64,000 bases of DNA from Rhabdornis inornatus (Eukaryota > Chordata > Aves > Passeriformes > Rhabdornithidae). The position numbers and the translations under genes were made by a program. The stretch is taken from positions 1,116,001 through 1,180,000 of the forward strand of contig VWZS01009934.1 in NCBI GenBank assembly GCA_013397075.1, given 5' to 3'. Positions 27,401 through 40,519 of the stretch are shown here, piece by piece. The notes beneath the pieces are model-generated. The model saw only the letters and a list, made by a program, of their open reading frames with translations, searched no databases and was not told the origin of the DNA. Position 1 is the first letter of the stretch. Each line of letters opens with the position of its first letter.

Positions 27401-28641
27401 CAGCAGGAGCTCCATCTCAGGTCCAACAATGAGCGTCCAGTGTTTCCTTCCATGAGGATCTACTCCCACAAGATTTATTTCACTGTGTAGGGTTTATAGC
27501 ACCAGTTGCTGTGCTGAACATTACATGGGTCATCCAGTCCTTATCCCTTGTCTCTCTCAAGGAGTAGGGTGCTGAGAGATGGTGGTGCAAACTCCTCCAA
27601 AACCAGGAGGAAAGCCAGTGAAGGGATCAGGATGGCAAGAAAACAACTCAGGTGTAGCCTGCTCAGCAGTGCCCACAAATACAGGTAAATTCTGTCAGTA
27701 ACTGGACTTCCTTAGGAAAAGAAAATAGCCTCATTTTCTGGATATATTGTGTAAGAATATTTCAGGATCTTCCTGTTATACTGGTCAATCCATCTTTCAG
27801 TCAGACCCATAGCAAACCTCAAATGAAATGTTTTTCGTAAAATACTTGCCAGCACTGCGTAAAGACATCAGTTATTGTGATCCAATGGCATGCAATGTAA
27901 TTTTTTATGATTAAAAAAATGCAGAGGCCTTGGCATACTCAGGAGAGAGTTACCAATAGAGATTTTAGTCCAGAACTCAGTGGTGTCTGCAATGTAATCT
28001 ACATTCTCCCTTTGAAGCATGATTTGAGAAAAGTACATTTGGTAGTACCAGCAAGTTGTACAATAGCTGCTTTAGCTTTCTTGCTTTCTCAAAGGTCAGA
28101 CTATTCTTCTAAGAATTTTTTATCAAACACTGACTGTTCATCTAATCATATTGCTTGCTTAGGGGCACATATTTAATAGTAGTCAATTTATTACTTTAAA
28201 AATGCTGGAAATGCCTCAGCTCAAATCAGTTGGATCCTTTCCTTTAAAAGCAACATGCTAAAGTAGCCACATTGCCTACAAAGCTTTATCACACACACCT
28301 TAACTTCATCTCCAAATGCCAGCAAGAGTGTCTTCTCAGCCAATTTCAAAGCACATGCAGAGCAACAATAAAAAAGGAAGAAAGCACAGTAAAGAAGGTT
28401 TTTACAAGTAGGTCACAGCCAACCCTAGTCATTTATTCATTAACAATTACCTGAGAGTGCCCAAGACCCTCAGGTGTTCTGTGTAAAAAAACAAGCCAAA
28501 GCAGTGAATCTAAGGAAATATTTGGTATTTCTCCTGTATCAGTGTTTGCCCTGCTGGCTTCCTAATTCTATCTGATAAGCAGTAACTTGTAGTAAGTAGT
28601 TCAGCTTCAGCTTAAATCACTTTACCCATCACAGGTGCAGA
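24476..28641. other. intergenic DNA, no gene recognised
   Basis: No coding exon or familiar repeat is evident. The overlapping frames at 25874-26169 in both directions are short and unlike any family I know. The plus strand is A- and C-rich in many lines, in contrast to the DNA after 28.7 kb. Confidence 0.55.
25953..25980. repeat. 10-bp inverted repeat
   Basis: TGCAATGTGC and GCACATTGCA flank the loop TCCATTGG. It is short enough that chance is a fair explanation in 64 kb. Confidence 0.7.
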
Positions 28642-28720
28642 TGAGTCACACTCATGAGAAAGCCTCAGTCATGTGAATTGGATTTGGTATAAAAACCCAT
28701 TCCAGAAGCATCTGTGTTCT
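28642..28720 (+). promoter_or_regulatory. candidate TATA-box promoter
   Basis: There is a TATAAAA at 28688-28694 (context GGTATAAAAAC). About 45 bases upstream is an AP-1-like TGAGTCA at 28642-28648. An initiation site would be expected near 28715-28722. From about here onward the plus strand appears richer in T and G, as in a transcribed sense strand. No first exon was proved. A GTATGTAAGC donor-like string at 28721 would leave an implausibly short exon. Confidence 0.3.
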
Positions 28721-29324
28721 GTATGTAAGCAGTGAAAGTTTTAGTCAAGAGATTTATGGCTAATATCTGGGTTGTTACTGACCAAAGCACTTTTAAGGGC
28801 TTCTATGTAAGCTGTTGGTATTGTTATTCACAGGTGGGTAAATTAATAGGTGATAAAATTTTACTTTGTAACTATTTTCATGGTTATGGTGTTGCAGTTT
28901 GAAGAGCTGCATTTGATTTGGTTAAGTAAATGTGCTGCACACTGAGAAAAGGGAAGTTATGGTTTCTGCTGATGTGCTTGAAAATAGTTAGGGGTAATAG
29001 GACTTTGTGGGTTAGGAGAGAGGACAGAGGATGGTGTGGTCTGAGCTAATTTGATATTAGTGAGGGTAAAAATGCAGCTATTATAGGCAGAAAAATCTAA
29101 TTGCTCAGCATGTTTGCTTTGTGGTTTTCTATGATGGTTCTGTACTGTACCGTACCTTATGACCCTGTTTTTACTTCTAAAGGGATCTCCCTTTGAAATG
29201 TGTTCCTTGAGGTATAAAATTATTGTAGTGCTGTCCATTAGTGCTGGCTTACGTAGCAGGAGGTAGCAGTCTGCTATGAACTTGAGTTATGAATTGTTTA
29301 TACATATCCTATTTTAAATCTCTG

Positions 29325-29394
29325 TTCTTTTTTTTTTGTTTTTTTTCTTGCTTTTTTTTGTTTGTTTGTTTTTTTGTTTTTTCGTTTTTTTTGT
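29325..29394. repeat. poly-T / TTTG simple repeat
   Basis: About 70 bases consist almost only of T with scattered G and C, including (TTTG)3. It could be a decayed antisense poly(A) tail or slippage-grown sequence. Confidence 0.85.
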
Positions 29395-30682
29395 ATCTGT
29401 GTCTATTTGTGATGCTAAAGTGATTGGAAAGCTAAAGATGAGCAAGAGGAGCAAAACCCAAGTCTGTTTGAACTGAATCTGTATCCCATTCTTCAGGAAG
29501 GGAGAAAAATTATCATAGAAACTAATTTTTTCCCTTTGATTTTGTTTTCATTTTATTTAATTAATGTCTGTCCTTGGAGCAAACTGACCTGAAGCATCAA
29601 ATTGTTAGTTAATGTGTGTTTGTAGAAACCTGACCCTCTAAGATATAGCTATTTGGTGTGCTGAGTGATTCTGTTATTGGTCTTCAAAGATGTGCAGCTT
29701 GAATAACAACCTAAATCGAAGCTAGTTACCAAGTGTCTATAGGCCTAATCAGCTGCCACCACTGGGAATAGTTAATGACAAAAGTGTCCTACTTCTTTGT
29801 AACTTGTGTATGTTATTTTTGTTTATGCTTTGGTGTTTGCTGTCATGATGGTCTTCAGAGAAACAGGACAGTAAAGTTTCTCTCAGCCTTAAGGTTGTCC
29901 TTTGGGTCTGGCATGTGATTTTGATAACAGCTTGAATAGACACTCGGTGTTTATTGGAATAATGCCAGGTCAGTAGCTTTGAAGTGTAAATCTCCTGTTT
30001 TGTTTGTCCAAGAAGTGCAGATGAGCCCTGGTAACACAGGTCTACTTTGCCCTGGGAGTACTTAGTAGTGTGCCTGAGGGATGGTAGCCTGATCTGAGAG
30101 CATTTCATCACCTCTGGAGGGTTGTCTCCTGGCTCTACAGCATTGCTGAGGGGCCGGTGAGCTCTGCTTGGGTAAAGTACAATGAAAAGGGATGATCACT
30201 TTGCCCTTGTCCCCTGCTGACCACTGCCTGCTTCTGTCTTGCTGCCCCAAGAGCCTGTCTGTGGCTGGTGTTCCTTTTCACCTATGGAATAACTGTCTTA
30301 AATCCAATTTGCCTCTCTTCCACTTAACTATGCAGTAAGTCTGCTGTGACTTTCTTCAGGCTTTCTAACTGCTTTAATAAGAGCATGGCCTTAGGAGATA
30401 TCTTAATCTGGGAAGCCAAAAGGAGGATATTGTGAGGGGAAAATTGCTTCCTTAAGTTGCTTGCTCTGATCTGCAGAGTGGATTTGTGGGTCCTCTACAG
30501 ACTGCTCACAGGGATAAGTCCTTGCTGTTCTCTGTTAAGTAACCTTTCCTTGCTTTTTGGATTCTTCTAGTGCTGAAAGGAACTTATGGATATGCAGTGT
30601 AAAGGATATCCACGGTTAAGGAGAGAGTGATCTGATTTATACTCTTATGCTGACACATATCAGCAGCCTGTAAAAGTAAAAT

Positions 30683-30725
30683 GTACGTATATGTATACAC
30701 ATACAGTGTGTGTATATATGTATAC
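30683..30725. repeat. AT/TG microsatellite
   Basis: Alternating purine-pyrimidine words (GTATAT, ATACAC, GTGTGT, ATATAT) form a short compound dinucleotide repeat that contains the self-complementary GTATAC. Confidence 0.8.
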
Positions 30726-32743
30726 AAGCTGTAACTAAAAATTCTTGTTGCCATAGTGTTTAGTCCTAAAAAAACAGCTTCTCCCAACCCAGAGTGTTTT
30801 TTTTTCCAGAGCGCCTTTATTAATCATTAGTTTTTGTGCCCTTTATTCCTTTTATTAATGTTGCAACTAATGGTGTCAGTCTGCCTTGAGATGTTAAGAC
30901 AGACTATCAAAAGATAAATTTTCTGCAAGACTTAATTCAAAGAGATGTATTATTCTTGCAGCTCTCTTCCATGTTTCCAAATATGATCTCATGAATTTAA
31001 ATAGATCAACTACAGTTGATGTCTCTTCTTGATCTATTTGAATTGCTTCTGAAGCTACTGATCATATGCTTTTGTCTCCTTCATGCTGGTGGCACAGCTG
31101 TCTGCTCATTCAAGGCCTGACTTCTGAGGTTCTGGGATTATTCTATGCCTCTAAACTGGCTCTAAAACTGCTAGCTCTTTCTGCTTGCTACATTGATAAG
31201 TAATCAATGCTAGCTCATTCTTGGCAAGGGTTTAATCCACACCAGGGTTTTGATGGAATGGTTCAATTACTCTTTCTCTTAAGCTTGATAGTCAGATGCA
31301 AAACGAATAAAGGAGATGGGACAGTTTCCATAACTCTTAATGATGTTGTGCCTTACTCTGCAATTAATAGTATTTATAGCTTTATGTAGTCTCTCTTCTG
31401 CCTCCTTGATATAGAAAGGTGAATTACTGCTTCCTAAGAATCCATAATAAAGACAGAATAACTCCTGCAAACACCTTTATAGATCGTTTGAGCAGTTAAT
31501 TAAGTAAAGCATGGTTTCTCTTTTCAGTGACTGAACAAAACTCAAAGCAGTTTCTAAAGAAAGTGTGAGCCTATATATATGCTGAAGGTGCACTCCACAA
31601 ATATATTACAATTACTTATAGCATTAGGTAATGTTTTCTTTTCTTGTGAATGCTTCTGAGTAATAGCCTTGTTAGAACTTCTATAGAAACAAGCTTGACA
31701 TTTCAAAAATCCCCATTTATTTGTTCCCTGGAGTATCTCATCTAGCAAGTACTCTGCATTTCCTTTTCTGCTCCCAATATTCTCTTGTGTTGGCATCACA
31801 TTTCAAGTGTAGACAATTGGCCTGCAAAAAAGCTGCCTCTTCTTTGAGCATCTCTGACCTGCCTGAATGTGCACAAGAGCACTTCAGCCATAGAAAATTA
31901 CAGTATCTCTAAGATGTTTTTGCCATGTTAATTTTGTTTGAATATGACGGTAGTAATTGCTTACAAGCATTCTGATATGCTGCACAAGCCACAGCATACA
32001 AGTGATGTTTGCATAATGCATACCTAGAGCTGTTGTTCCTCCCTGAGAGGATGCTAGAAAATCAAGATGGAAAAGTTATCTTTCAGGATTGCCATTTCTT
32101 TGAGGACTCAACAATCACAAAATTTATCGAAGCAGTTAATTTGTTCCTGCTGTACTCAAGTGCCTGCATGTGTCTTAATAGCTTCTTAATGGATGCTTAA
32201 GAAACTCTGTGTCCAACAAGCAGAGAGCTCTCAACACTTGATGGCTGATAATTACACATGAGTTTAGTTAATAGGTTGCAGTGAGAGGTTGGCTTTTTGC
32301 TATCACATTTGGGATTTCATTGTCAAAGACTTGTTATCTGGGATATCCCAATATGTTGCTTTAAAAAAAAAACTTGAGAGATGTAAAGGAGAAAAGCTCT
32401 GCATTTATTGAACTTCAGCAGTAGGTCACATTAAGTTGGTTAACTACAGAATTGAGCTCTTCCAAAACAATGTTTGGTCCTATAATTTGTAGGTCTGGGT
32501 AGATTGTGTGGTTTAATAAACCTTTTGTGCAGTACAAGGTAAAATTTGTGCAGCAAACTTTCATTTCTTCGTGGCAGCCTCTTGGGGGGCAGTCAGAGGT
32601 AATATTTTGCCCTGTCCTGCTGCAAGCTCTCTAACCCATCCCAAGAATACTGGTGCAGATGCTATGGATAGTCACTTCCTGGTATACATGGAGGGATCAC
32701 TCTGCTTAAACAGAAATCAGGACTAAATAAAATAGGTTTGCTT

Positions 32744-32850
32744 CTTTTTTTGGGTTGTTGTTGGGGTGTTTTGTGGTTTTTTTTTTGGGTTGTTGTTGGG
32801 GTGTTTTGTGGGTTTTTTTTTTTGGGTTGTTGTTGGGGTGTTTTTTTCTT
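32744..32850 (+). repeat. T/G minisatellite, three copies of a 35-37 bp unit
   Basis: The core GGGTTGTTGTTGGGGTGTT starts at 32752, 32787 and 32824, with T runs of 7-12 bases between copies. It produces a long minus-strand open frame of Lys/Gln/Pro/Thr-rich sequence that is a repeat artefact, not a gene. Confidence 0.9.
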
Positions 32851-33121
32851 TCTTTTTATGATTACTAATCTAAGTACAGCTTTCGCAGTGATAGCTGGGA
32901 GTGTGTTGCTCCCAGTTCTTTCATTGTCATTGAAGGAAATGACTTGTTTGTCCTGCAGGCAAAAGGGCATAAGCACCACAAGAAGGGTTTGGTAGAAGCA
33001 TGTTACAGTATGTGTTTTGTGGTGTAGAAGCAGTAGTTCTTGACTCTCTTCACTGAGCATATTGCAGTAATGCAGGTGAAAATGTTTTGTTACACTGCCC
33101 TGCACACACTTTTTCCACCCC

Positions 33122-33240
33122 ACCAAAAAACCCCTAAACAAACAAAATAAATTCCTCGATACCTCTCAAAAAATAAATCAAAACACAAGCAACAGAACAA
33201 ACCCTCAAACAACTAAAAAAAAAATCCTCCAAAATAAACT
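33122..33240. repeat. A/C-rich low-complexity tract
   Basis: The stretch is dominated by AAACAAAC-like words and A runs on the plus strand, the opposite base bias to the T/G minisatellite about 280 bases before it. Confidence 0.7.
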
Positions 33241-36200
33241 CTCTAAACTAAGCCCGGCTAAAACACAGGGAAAACTTTGAGAGCTTCATTAATATCATCT
33301 TACTAGAGTGAATATAAGAAAACGTGTCAGGGATAAGTTTTCTTTGTACTCAATTGTTTTTCAATTTAAGAAGAAAATTTCTTGATGACAGTCAAGTATC
33401 ACTAATGTTTTTTGCTCTGCTCATTTCCCAGGACACAAAGGCAATGTATGAATTGTCAACTTATATATTTATACTTGCATGATAGTGTAATAGTAATGTG
33501 TTGTGTGATTTCACTACAGTCCAGTCTGTTGTCACTCAGTCTGGCTTAAATACAAAATTCAGATGAGCAATGTAAGATTATTGTGCTGCATAGGGCTATG
33601 TCTATAATGGAATGTGCTACTTGGGAGAATGCTGGAAACAGCCTCTCTTCTGGTGCTGGAATATTAGATACTGTCTTTGTGTCTAAATGTGGTGAGCATA
33701 TGAATGTGAAATGTAAGAGGAGATTTGCCAACTGCTGATATCTTTCTGATTTCTCTGCCTCCATATGTCTTTCCACTGGCTGCCTCTTACGTCACAGTTT
33801 CCATCCCCCTGCTCAGATGCTTTTATATCATTTTTGGAAGAGGGATCTGTGTTCAGCTGACAGAAGGCATGCATAATGTGAGCTGCTTATTGAAATAGAA
33901 GCAGTTTCTTGGACCATACATGTATACTGATTTTCCTGAGCTCTCCTTTGAGTGTACAAGTAGGGAGGCTGGGGAAAAAAACCCCAAAACACATTACCTT
34001 TAATGTCTGAGTAGATCTTCAGTCCCTCAGTGCACAGTGAACTGCAAGAGGAGCATGACTCTGCAGAAATGTGTTTACATGGCAGAAAAAATCATCCCAG
34101 CTTTGACTCAATGGTTCATTCTGTTTATATGCACCAATACACAAGATCCTTTTTATTTAACATGCTTAAAAATTTCCTCAGGAGGTGTGTGTAATACAGG
34201 TTCTTATTGAAAAATATTCTGGTTTGCAGTTAGGTACATATTATGTTTCTTGAACAGAAGAGTGGAAAGTGAAATTTGAAGCACTTCAATAAAGAAGTGA
34301 AAGGTATTTCTTTGCAAATTAATATATAAGCCATCAACTTAAAACTCTTGTTTAAATAGCAAAATTGTAATTTTCACAATAATGTAAATTCTGCGTAACT
34401 GAAATAAATTGCCAGCTAATAAGTTTTTTCATACAGTAGGTACAAACCTGTTTATAGTATTGTATAATATACCTCTTATGCATTGTGTCAAAACCAGTGA
34501 CTTACTAGCTCCTTTGGTCAGTTTTAGGTCTAGTAACTGAGTTCAAGATTAAAATAATTTCTTATAAAAGGCAGATATTTTTAAAAATATATTTGCAGTT
34601 TTGTCTCCCTAAAATGACCTCCAGTCTCTAAGCAAGTAAAAAGAAATAAGTTGGTTTGGGATTTTTTTTAATTGTCTGGAGAGATGCTTTCTCTGGTCCT
34701 TCAGATATGTTCCTCTGAAGAGGAATATGCTGACCTTTAGCAGCTCTGTGCCTGCCTCTAGCCCTGCTTGCAGCCCAGGCTGCTGTGAATGAAGGAGGAC
34801 TGGATGCTCTGTGCTGGTTAGATATTCTGACAGATACCCAGGCTATACTGTTTTCTGCCTGTTCATCCTTTGATAACCTTTATCTTAATGTTTATCCTTT
34901 GATCCTAGGGAATGTTGGTCTTTGAGTCCTTTCACTCTTCTTGTCTGAACAGTGTTTGTGTAATTGTTTGATTAGCAAGGCTTCAGGATCTGAGTGGTTT
35001 GGATGCTCAGGCAGGGTTTGGAAATAAGTATATAGATTAAAACTTGTGGAGGCTTACCTGTTCAGATGCACTATTCTCTCTCTCCAAGGTTGGATATTCA
35101 GTCACTTAAGATAGACTTCTTGTGTGCTTGTAGAATAAATTTTTAAAAGGAACAAGTAATCTATATTTGCTTTTCTAAGTGGATATGAGATACTTCAGAA
35201 GAGCCATTAATTTACTGAGTAAATCCTTTAGACTGGAGACAGTCACTCTGGCTGGATACTGCAGGAGACCATCATAAGCAGAAGCTGAAGTGATGCAACA
35301 CAATGTATTTTGGATTAAAGGTTATCTCCTTAATTGATTGCTGGGAAGTAGACACTTAAACTACTCTGGCTTGTGTAATACTGCTGCGATAGTGCAATCT
35401 GTGTAAGTGCAATGAGAAATTGTGGTAGAGCAAGGGGGCAATACCTGGACTGTTCTGTCACAATCCCACAGCTGTAGGCTGTGTGAATCTGATAGTGGCA
35501 AACCCTGCTTTTGCACATGAAAATGCTTTCCAATAAAGACAGAAGCACTTGTGCAAGAAATGTCCCTCCTGTGTGGTGTTCAACTGGTCCATGGGTGCCT
35601 CAGAAGTGCTGGTGCCAAAGGGGAATGGGAGTGCCAGGTCTGGCTAAACTGGTGGCAGCTCAGGGTGTCCAGGTGTGGAAGACTTAACTTGAAGATTCTG
35701 CCTGAGTGAAGGGTTACTAAAACAGTTTCCTTTTTTTTTTTCAAATTGGTCTCGAGTTTAAACTGACGGGTGGGAAGGCTAATGGGGGCTATGGTGCTGT
35801 CTTTGTGGAGGAGTAATGAAGTCAGGACGTCTCTGCAATGTGTGCTGGAGAGCAGCTAATTGTTTGTAACATCATCCTTTTAAATTACAACTTCAGTCTC
35901 AGTATTTTAGTTCCTCATGTATCAGTGATGAATCTTACCTTTGTAAAGAGTGTTTGCTTGCATAAATGATATGCCTACCAAAAATCAAAGTAATCTCAAG
36001 TGGGTGCTGATTATCTCATGCAAATAATTTTGAGCTTATCTTGGGTAACACACTTCTTTCATTTTAGGTAGCATAAAGATGTGCTTTGAAATGCAGGCTA
36101 ATGTGGCCAGATGAATTATACCTTAACTAAGTTCTGCTTCACTTGGGGCTAAGGGGAAGAGGGGCAGCAGGGATTACAACTGAACCAGTTGACAGTGTAC

Positions 36201-39200
36201 AGAATATCTGCCTTTGTTACACCTAAAAGATTAGTACAGCATCCAAGATAATTGCTGTTTAATAGCTGCTCAGAGATCTTCATAAAGAAAAGCAATGACT
36301 GGGACACACTTTATGGATGTATTAGTCTTTTGCTGCAATGTGAAAGTGGTACAACGATTGTATGGTTCTAGTCAGTGTAAAGAAACTTCTATAAAACCTC
36401 TTTAACACGATGTATAATGATTATAACTCACAGGGGAGCATGTATTATTCGAGGGAGGATGGTTTATCTTGCATATCTAACACTTTTTCTAATTATAGTG
36501 CTTTAAACAATGGCTAATAAAGCAAGCTACACACTATCATTGAAAAGCTAATAACTGCATTCCTCTTCAGAGGAATGGTAGTGTCAGCTTTCCTTCTCCA
36601 CCAGGTAGTGGTGGTCTCTGAGACAGTCACTATTATATGCACACTGCACGCTAAATGCTGAAACCCTATCCACATCCAGATAAGGTAATGGTGGATCATT
36701 AAATATAAGTCAAGCCTTTTTTATCTTTCATCTGTGCTCTGGGAATAATTCATTCAGTGTGGTCTGACAAAGTGTGGAATCTTAATGAGCCACTAAGGAA
36801 AATGCAGCTTTGTCAAGTATGTGTTACTCCTATGAAGGGTGCTGTTTCTGCCTCTGATTTTCCACCAAACATAAATATTGTCCATTTCAGAGCTGCCATT
36901 TCTCCTATTTTAACCCTCCACCCATTTTCCTTGGCTTCCCCTCTGTAGATGAACAAACCCTTTCAATTTAGCCTTGGTAAGGAAGTAGTGACCTACTGCT
37001 AAATAGCAGCTTGGAATACTGCTTTTGGAATGCTCATTGGTTACTTTTGGTGATTAATCAGAGGTGAAATACACATCACCAGATACAGTATCAGTTTTGA
37101 AAGGCATGAGTTGCCTGATTTTACCACTTTTATATTGGGAAAATGGAGCTAATGTCAAGAAACTCTGGAACTTCTGTACCTCTTGATTGACAGTTAATGT
37201 TACACACAAATAAGGCAACTGAAGGATTTACTTCAGTCTAAAGGGTTTGGATTTAGACTGAAGAAGCATGTAGGTACAGACCATGGAACACAGTTTTTTG
37301 CCACTCATTTTCAGTTATGGGTTAATTAACTGTGGCTCTGCATTCTCTCTCGTCTTCACTCTTGCTTCTAGCCCTGTATTAAACTCCTAGCAAAAGGTAC
37401 AACGAGACAGGGCCAAATACATTTCAGTAAAACAGTTCTCTAGCTGAAACCATATTTTACAGATGATTTCAAATTGTACTTAAACTTGTTTCCTCTCTTG
37501 CTACCATTTCTCATCCACTGCAACAAAATTTCCCACTTATGAAGGTGCAGTAAACTCATAAGAGGGAGAAACTTGAGCCAAATAATTTCTATGTGCTTTC
37601 TCTTGATCTAGCTTAATTTAGTTTTAATTGTTAGGGAATAAAATGGACAGATTGTGGCATACTGTGATGACTTAAAGGATGCAACTTCATATAGCAATGT
37701 TGTTTCGAAGAGTATTTGTGGCAGGTTCCTTGACTTGTTTCTTCCTCTTCATGTCTAAGATTGTGATAGCTGAGTGCTGAAAAGGCATCTTAGCAGGAAA
37801 AACAGGCATCTGAGATGTCCAGCCCGTAAAGCATGCAATTATTTTGGGGAGGATGGTAGAGGGAGAAATAAGGCCTGGTAACCACACAAATATGTCATAA
37901 GACTGAGGAAAGTAAATTATATAATTACAGCCTTCTAGCGTGGCAGGATGAGGTGGATGTTTTAGGCATGGGTTGCCAGAGGGCAGCATTGCTTAGAGAA
38001 AAGACCTGGGTGCTGCAGGAAAGGTTGTTTGCATCAAATGCCTTTTGCTTCATGTACATCAGATTACTTCAGTAAATTGTTAGTTTTATCAGGAAGAGGA
38101 AAGGGGGAGTACCAAAGGCCCAGGAAACCATTCAGATCTTGAATGGCAAAGCATAAGTGAATTATTATAGTAGGTGTGTGTCTATGCTTGACCAGGACCT
38201 GGTAAATCCTCCCTTTATCTCCAGCCTTTTAAGCATTCTCTCTGGACCTGAGATGCAAGTCTGCCCCTCAGCTACTGAACTGCATCTGCATCCTTCTCTC
38301 CTGCATCTGAGTGACAAGGGAGGGTTTTGCAGAAAGCAAGACCCATAAACAGATTTTTCTTTTTGGGGGGGTGCTTCCCAGATCAGTGCCAGCAAACTTG
38401 CATGTCACTGTCACACCTGAGGAGTTTCTGGCCCATTCGATGAAGCAGAACTGTGTAAAAGCTCTTCTTGTGGCTTATTTTCTGTGCAGAGAGGCTGTTT
38501 TGAATGCATCAGAGTGGCTGTAAGCAGACTCCAACACCATCCTTCAGAGACACTGAGGTAGTGTTACCCAGTCAGCAGTTTCCTGTAGCACTTCTACAGA
38601 GCACAAAATTTATTTCCGGGTAGTAGTGAATGTTGCTTGGCTTCCAGGGCTTCTCTGTGGTATGGGAACTTAATACTGGCAATGCAGTCAGCCGGGCAAA
38701 GGGGAATTGCTCTGTGCTAGAACTAAAATTTAGAGCAGCAGAGCTGAATTTTCTGTTGTCATCCACATTGGGCATTTGATTCTTCTGAGATTGAGAAGGT
38801 GAGAAGTAGCAGACTGAGGTCTGAAGCAGCAAAGACAGGTCTTTGGGCAAATGCTGCCTACATCTTCATGGGACAGGTCAGCTTTCCTTCTGCATGGTCC
38901 TGGACCCTTTTGTTCAAGGGTTAAGCACAGTTTACTATCTGTTCCCAGCCTTTGGCATGGGACTGAGGGTGGGGGGAGCTTGCCTTTGGAGTTTGTCTGT
39001 TTGTTTCTTCAGAACTGCTGGCTGGGATACAAGGGTCTGCATGAGCTCTGTCTGTCAAAAGACTGAAAATGGAACAAACAATTTATTTGAAGAAAGAGCT
39101 TTCTTAGTGATTTAAATGTTTTGGATATAGGTGGGTGGTCTTCCTGCCTTTCAGGACCTCCTAAGGGCATATTTCTGTGCTACAGGGGCAGGAACCTTTC

Positions 39201-40438
39201 CTATTTGTATAGACTGCAGATTTCAGCTCTTGGCTGCCCAACTTGCACTGGACCTTGCTGTGGGTGGACAAGTACTTGGTGTTGTTGCCTGGTCTAAATG
39301 GCTTTGGTAGGGCTCAGAATAACTGTTAGAGGGGGGACTTGGTGAAATCCTGGGGCTCTCTGGCATGCTTCTAGCACTTAAGATCTCCAGTGACTTTTTA
39401 TTTTACACAGGTGCTGAAATGTTTGAAGGACCGAGATGCTGCCACTTCATTAACCTCTGAGTCTAGGTTGTACTAAATCAAGGCATAAAAAAATCTGAGC
39501 CCTTATTTCTCAACTTGATGACAGCTACACAATGGCAATAAGGACTTGCAAGTAGTATAGGGATTGTTGGGTAACAGTTGCATCTCTAGCTCTTTTTAGG
39601 AGGTGGGATTATCTAATAAAAGTTTTGTGGGAGATGTGCACATATGAAGCAATACAGGCTTAAAAGTGAAATAGTGTAGGGAAAGAACTGTGTAATATTG
39701 ATGAGACTATCTTGATGCTATATATTGAAAAACCATAAAAATAGTCCATTATCTTGTAAAGGGCACTGATGCTTCTTTCTAGGTGATTGTTCTATACTCA
39801 GCCTGAGCTGTTGCGTTGTCTTTGTTAGGTGGATGACAGTCTGAAATCCCTACTGAAGGTTACTGAGCAAGCACAAATGCAAGTGAGACAATATGGTTTT
39901 AAATGTTACTTCAGGGGAGGAAGCCTAACAAAGCCAACAACAAATGTCCACTACTATAGCAGCTTGTTACAAGATTTTACCTGTTTTAATGATTTTTCAC
40001 AGAGCAGCTTGAGTGCAAGAGGGCTTTTTCTTAAACTTCTATTATGCCTTAGCTGTACACTGCTAGTAAGACAAAGATTTCAGAGTTTGATGTTTCAGTG
40101 GCATAAATCCTGTCACTAAGTGCATGAAAGTTTCTGACTCACCTACATGCATCTAAATACTTATTTACAGAGAATTTAGATGCTGACTGAACTATTGTTA
40201 TAGGCACTTGCAAAGGCTTGCACTGGTTTGAGGCTCAATTTACATGATGACTTCTGAAAGAGAGAAATGGCTTGCTTTCTCTAGTACCTTGACTGTGAGG
40301 AAGGCAGAGGAGTGTAATGTTACAGCTTAGGAGCTGCTGTGCCATTACAAGTACTTAAAAACTGAATGTGTGTTTCACAGCAGTCACATTGTTGAAAGGG
40401 GTTCTCTGGGAGACTTCAATATTGTTCTTTTCTTCTAG

Positions 40439-40519
40439 TTCCTCTCTTGGACATTGAAGACATGAAAGCAATGGCAGAACTTATTTTTGTCAAAGCTGCT
40501 GCCAGAGAGATGTTTGAAA
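40439..40519 (+). CDS. AKAP7-like: AKAP7-like exon A (first exon seen, contains possible start ATG)
   Basis: This 81-nt exon lies between a strong pyrimidine tract ending in TTCTTCTAG and the donor GTAAGT. Only one of the three frames is open, and it enters and leaves in phase 1. The frame reads PLLDIEDMKAMAELIFVKAA and ends in a split codon that the next exon completes to Ile. The first ATG is at 40462 with G at -3, so translation could start here, but the frame stays open upstream and a further coding exon is possible. The piece is predicted to be helical with hydrophobic residues spaced 3-4 apart. The PLLDIED start loosely recalls the short acidic N-terminal block of AKAP7 gamma, but the match is too short to prove homology. 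Confidence 0.6.

Larger units (their letters stand above)
28721..40438 (+). other. probable 5' intron(s) or upstream region of the AKAP7-like gene
   Basis: T- and G-biased plus strand with simple repeats at 29.3, 30.7 and 32.7 kb. No exon with both similarity and a matching phase was found. A spliceable-looking segment at 39829-39882 was considered and not accepted as coding. Non-coding first exons may lie here. Confidence 0.45.

Noticed and set aside
32662..33141. 159-codon minus-strand ORF, the longest outside the AKAP7-like gene apart from the 196-codon and 164-codon frames downstream.
   Set aside because: Its Lys/Gln/Pro/Thr composition comes directly from the T/G minisatellite; no splice or homology support.
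39829..39882. Possible coding exon upstream of exon A (AG|GTGGATGACAG ... ATGCAA|GTGAGA).
   Set aside because: Its open frame (VDDSLKSLLKVTEQAQMQ) ends in phase 0, while exon A must be entered in phase 1, and the phase-1 frame has a stop. It could still be non-coding.
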